Positions 62,706 through 64,000 of a stretch of 64,000 nucleotides of DNA are shown here, piece after piece. The stretch comes from Variovorax sp. SG517. Its GTDB lineage: Bacteria > Pseudomonadota > Gammaproteobacteria > Burkholderiales > Burkholderiaceae_C. Positions within the stretch are counted from its first letter, which is position 1. Every line of letters begins with the position of its first letter. The stretch covers positions 289,676 through 353,675 of the forward strand of contig NZ_JABMJG010000010.1 in assembly GCF_013376045.1 (NCBI RefSeq), in the 5' to 3' direction. The notes under the pieces were generated by a model. The model did no database searches. It saw only the letters and a list, made by a program, of their open reading frames with translations, and was not told the DNA's origin. A program made the translations under genes and the position numbers.

Positions 62706-63821
62706 GTGACGACAAAGACGACCCCCAGCAGTTTACCCACCGCCCTCGACCACCTCATCGCGCGTTCCGTCGAGCGCGCGGGCGGCTGGATAGGCTTCGA
62801 CCGCTTCATGGCTCTTGCGCTGTACGCGCCCGGCCTCGGCTACTACGCCAACACCCTGGCCAAGTTCGGCCACATGCCTTCGTCAGGCAGCGACTTCGTG
62901 ACCGCGCCCGAACTCACGCCCATGTTCGGCCAGGCCCTGGCCGCGCAGGTGTCCGAGGCGCTGGAGAAGACCGGCACCGACACGGTGTGGGAATTCGGCG
63001 CCGGCTCCGGCGCGCTGGCCGTGCAGCTGCTGCATGCGCTCGACGGCATGGGGCGGGGCGACGTGCGCTATCGCATCGTCGACCTGTCGGGCACCTTGCG
63101 CGAGCGGCAGCAGCAGGCGCTTGCCGGCCATGCGGGTCGCGTCGAGTGGCTCGACGAGCTGCCCGAATCGATGCAGGGGGTCGTCGTTGGCAACGAAGTA
63201 CTCGATGCGATGCCGGTGCAGTTGCTGGCGCGCGTCGGCGGCAAGTGGTTTGAGCGGGGCGTGGTGCGCAACGCCGCCGGCGACGGATGGGCCTGGGCCG
63301 ATCGCGAGACCGGGCTGCGGCCGCCGGTCGAGGTGCCCGGCGAGCATGACTACCTCACCGAGATCCATCCGCAGGCCAAGGCCTTTGTTGCGACGCTCGC
63401 AGACCGGTTGAAGAAGGGGGCGGCCTTTCTCATCGACTACGGATTTCCCGAGGGCGAGTACTACCACCCGCAGAGGCATATGGGGACGGTGATGTGCCAC
63501 CGGGGGCACAAGGCCGATGGGGACCCTTTGTCCGACGTGGGGCTCAAGGACATCACTGCGCATGTGGACTTCACGGGGGTTGCGCTTGCCGGGCAGGACG
63601 CTGGGTTGGCTGTGCTGGGGTATACGAGCCAGGCGCGGTTTCTCTTGAATTGCGGGTTGCTGGGGGTGATGGAGCAAGGGACCGTCGCTGAGCGGGGGAT
63701 GGCGGCTCGGCTGATTCATGAGCATGAGATGGGGGAGTTGTTCAAGGTTGTGGGGTTTGGTGTTGGAGAGCCTTGGGAGGCGATGGGGTTTGCTGTCGGG
63801 GATCGGAGTCATACGCTTTGA
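62706..63821 (+). CDS. class I SAM methyltransferase MidA/NDUFAF7 family
   Basis: A 371-residue DUF185 protein, the family of mitochondrial NDUFAF7/MidA that methylates an arginine of complex I. Landmarks: MALALYAPGLGYYAN, SDFVTAPELTPMFG, EFGAGSGALA, VVGNEVLDAMPV and IDYGFPEGEYYHP. The start is GTG with AGGGAG upstream. From about 63480 on, codon choice changes (many GGG, TTG, TTT), unlike the first two-thirds. It is divergent from the FolM-like gene. Confidence 0.9.
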   Translation: MTTKTTPSSLPTALDHLIARSVERAGGWIGFDRFMALALYAPGLGYYANTLAKFGHMPSSGSDFVTAPELTPMFGQALAAQVSEALEKTGTDTVWEFGAGSGALAVQLLHALDGMGRGDVRYRIVDLSGTLRERQQQALAGHAGRVEWLDELPESMQGVVVGNEVLDAMPVQLLARVGGKWFERGVVRNAAGDGWAWADRETGLRPPVEVPGEHDYLTEIHPQAKAFVATLADRLKKGAAFLIDYGFPEGEYYHPQRHMGTVMCHRGHKADGDPLSDVGLKDITAHVDFTGVALAGQDAGLAVLGYTSQARFLLNCGLLGVMEQGTVAERGMAARLIHEHEMGELFKVVGFGVGEPWEAMGFAVGDRSHTL

Positions 63822-63861
63822 CCTCTCTTTGATCTTTCATCGCTGAGGGGTGTTTGTTTCC

Positions 63862-64000
63862 CGGGGCCGGGACTCGCCCCGGCAGGCGACCTACGTTTCT
63901 TTGTCTCGCCAAAGAAACGTAGGCAAAAGAAAGGCGACCCCACTGTCTGCGACCCCTTCGCTGCGCTACGGGGCAACCTGCGGTGCTCGCGTTTCGCGGG
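63862..64000. repeat. dispersed repeat with hairpins at the right edge (partial)
   Basis: It begins with a CCGGGGC / GCCCCGG inverted pair, then a perfect 14-bp hairpin CCTACGTTTCTTTG (63890-63903) / CAAAGAAACGTAGG (63910-63923). AAAGAAAGGCGACCCC and CTTCGCTGCGCTACGGGG follow, up to the window edge. No ORF. Its look is that of the multi-copy intergenic repeats of Comamonadaceae. It is not the same family as repeats A-E. Confidence 0.65.

Overview
The window reads as a stretch of the main chromosome of a high-GC betaproteobacterium in the Comamonadaceae, most like Variovorax. This rests on the gene content and on neighbour orders typical of the Burkholderiales (accB-accC-prmA followed by a DUF3426 zinc-ribbon gene and a PfkB kinase; glrK-qseG-glrR; pilS-pilR beside a PP0621-type gene), on a poly-KKAPAKKA histone H1-like protein, and on short GC-rich dispersed repeats. 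It is dense and mostly housekeeping. I see no phage, integron, CRISPR, rRNA or tRNA.

Layout. 1-12.5 kb: end of a membrane protein, a LysR regulator divergent from a serine-hydroxymethyltransferase-like enzyme, ruvC, a large TPR-like protein, a CDP-diglyceride-synthase-like and a PlsC-like pair, a DUF2809 protein, then the left-reading run rnb-type RNase, tonB-like, aroE, mtgA. 12.6-19.6 kb: yqiA esterase, a NarL-type response regulator with its sensor kinase, rodA, tldD and a lipoprotein. 19.6-23 kb: aroG behind a leader peptide and attenuator, then DUF985 and mpl. 23-29.6 kb: a TlpA-like thioredoxin, accB, accC, prmA, a DUF3426 protein and a PfkB kinase. 29.7-35 kb: histone H1-like protein and the class Ia ribonucleotide reductase nrdA/nrdB with two NrdR boxes. 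35-40 kb: ampD, pilR, pilS, PP0621, ccsA-like. 40-44 kb: ffh, then an RNA-repair pair (HD-Pnk end-healing enzyme plus ATP-dependent RNA ligase) next to a 181-bp MITE-like palindrome. 44-51.6 kb: opgH, a 67-codon small ORF, then glrR-qseG-glrK-miaB. 51.6-64 kb: an RND efflux pair, a histidine phosphatase, a DUF4136 lipoprotein, ttcA, a LysR/MFS divergent pair, folB-like and folM-like pteridine genes, midA, and a dispersed repeat at the right edge.

Regulation is the richest part. (1) aroG is preceded by a 24-residue leader peptide with seven aromatic residues in eight and by a terminator whose 3' arm is duplicated inside the leader: a textbook ribosome-mediated attenuator. (2) The glrR-opgH gap holds a perfect TGTC-N10-GACA GlrR site, an IHF-like site and a near-perfect sigma54 promoter aimed at opgH, which predicts that the GlrK/GlrR envelope two-component system drives osmoregulated periplasmic glucan synthesis. 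(3) Two NrdR boxes exactly 32 bp apart lie upstream of nrdA. (4) At least nine starts have a -10-like hexamer only 6-9 nt upstream and no Shine-Dalgarno sequence, so leaderless mRNAs look common here. (5) A ~93-bp repeat (CCAGG...CCTGGGGG) occurs five times, each time at the 3' end of a gene.
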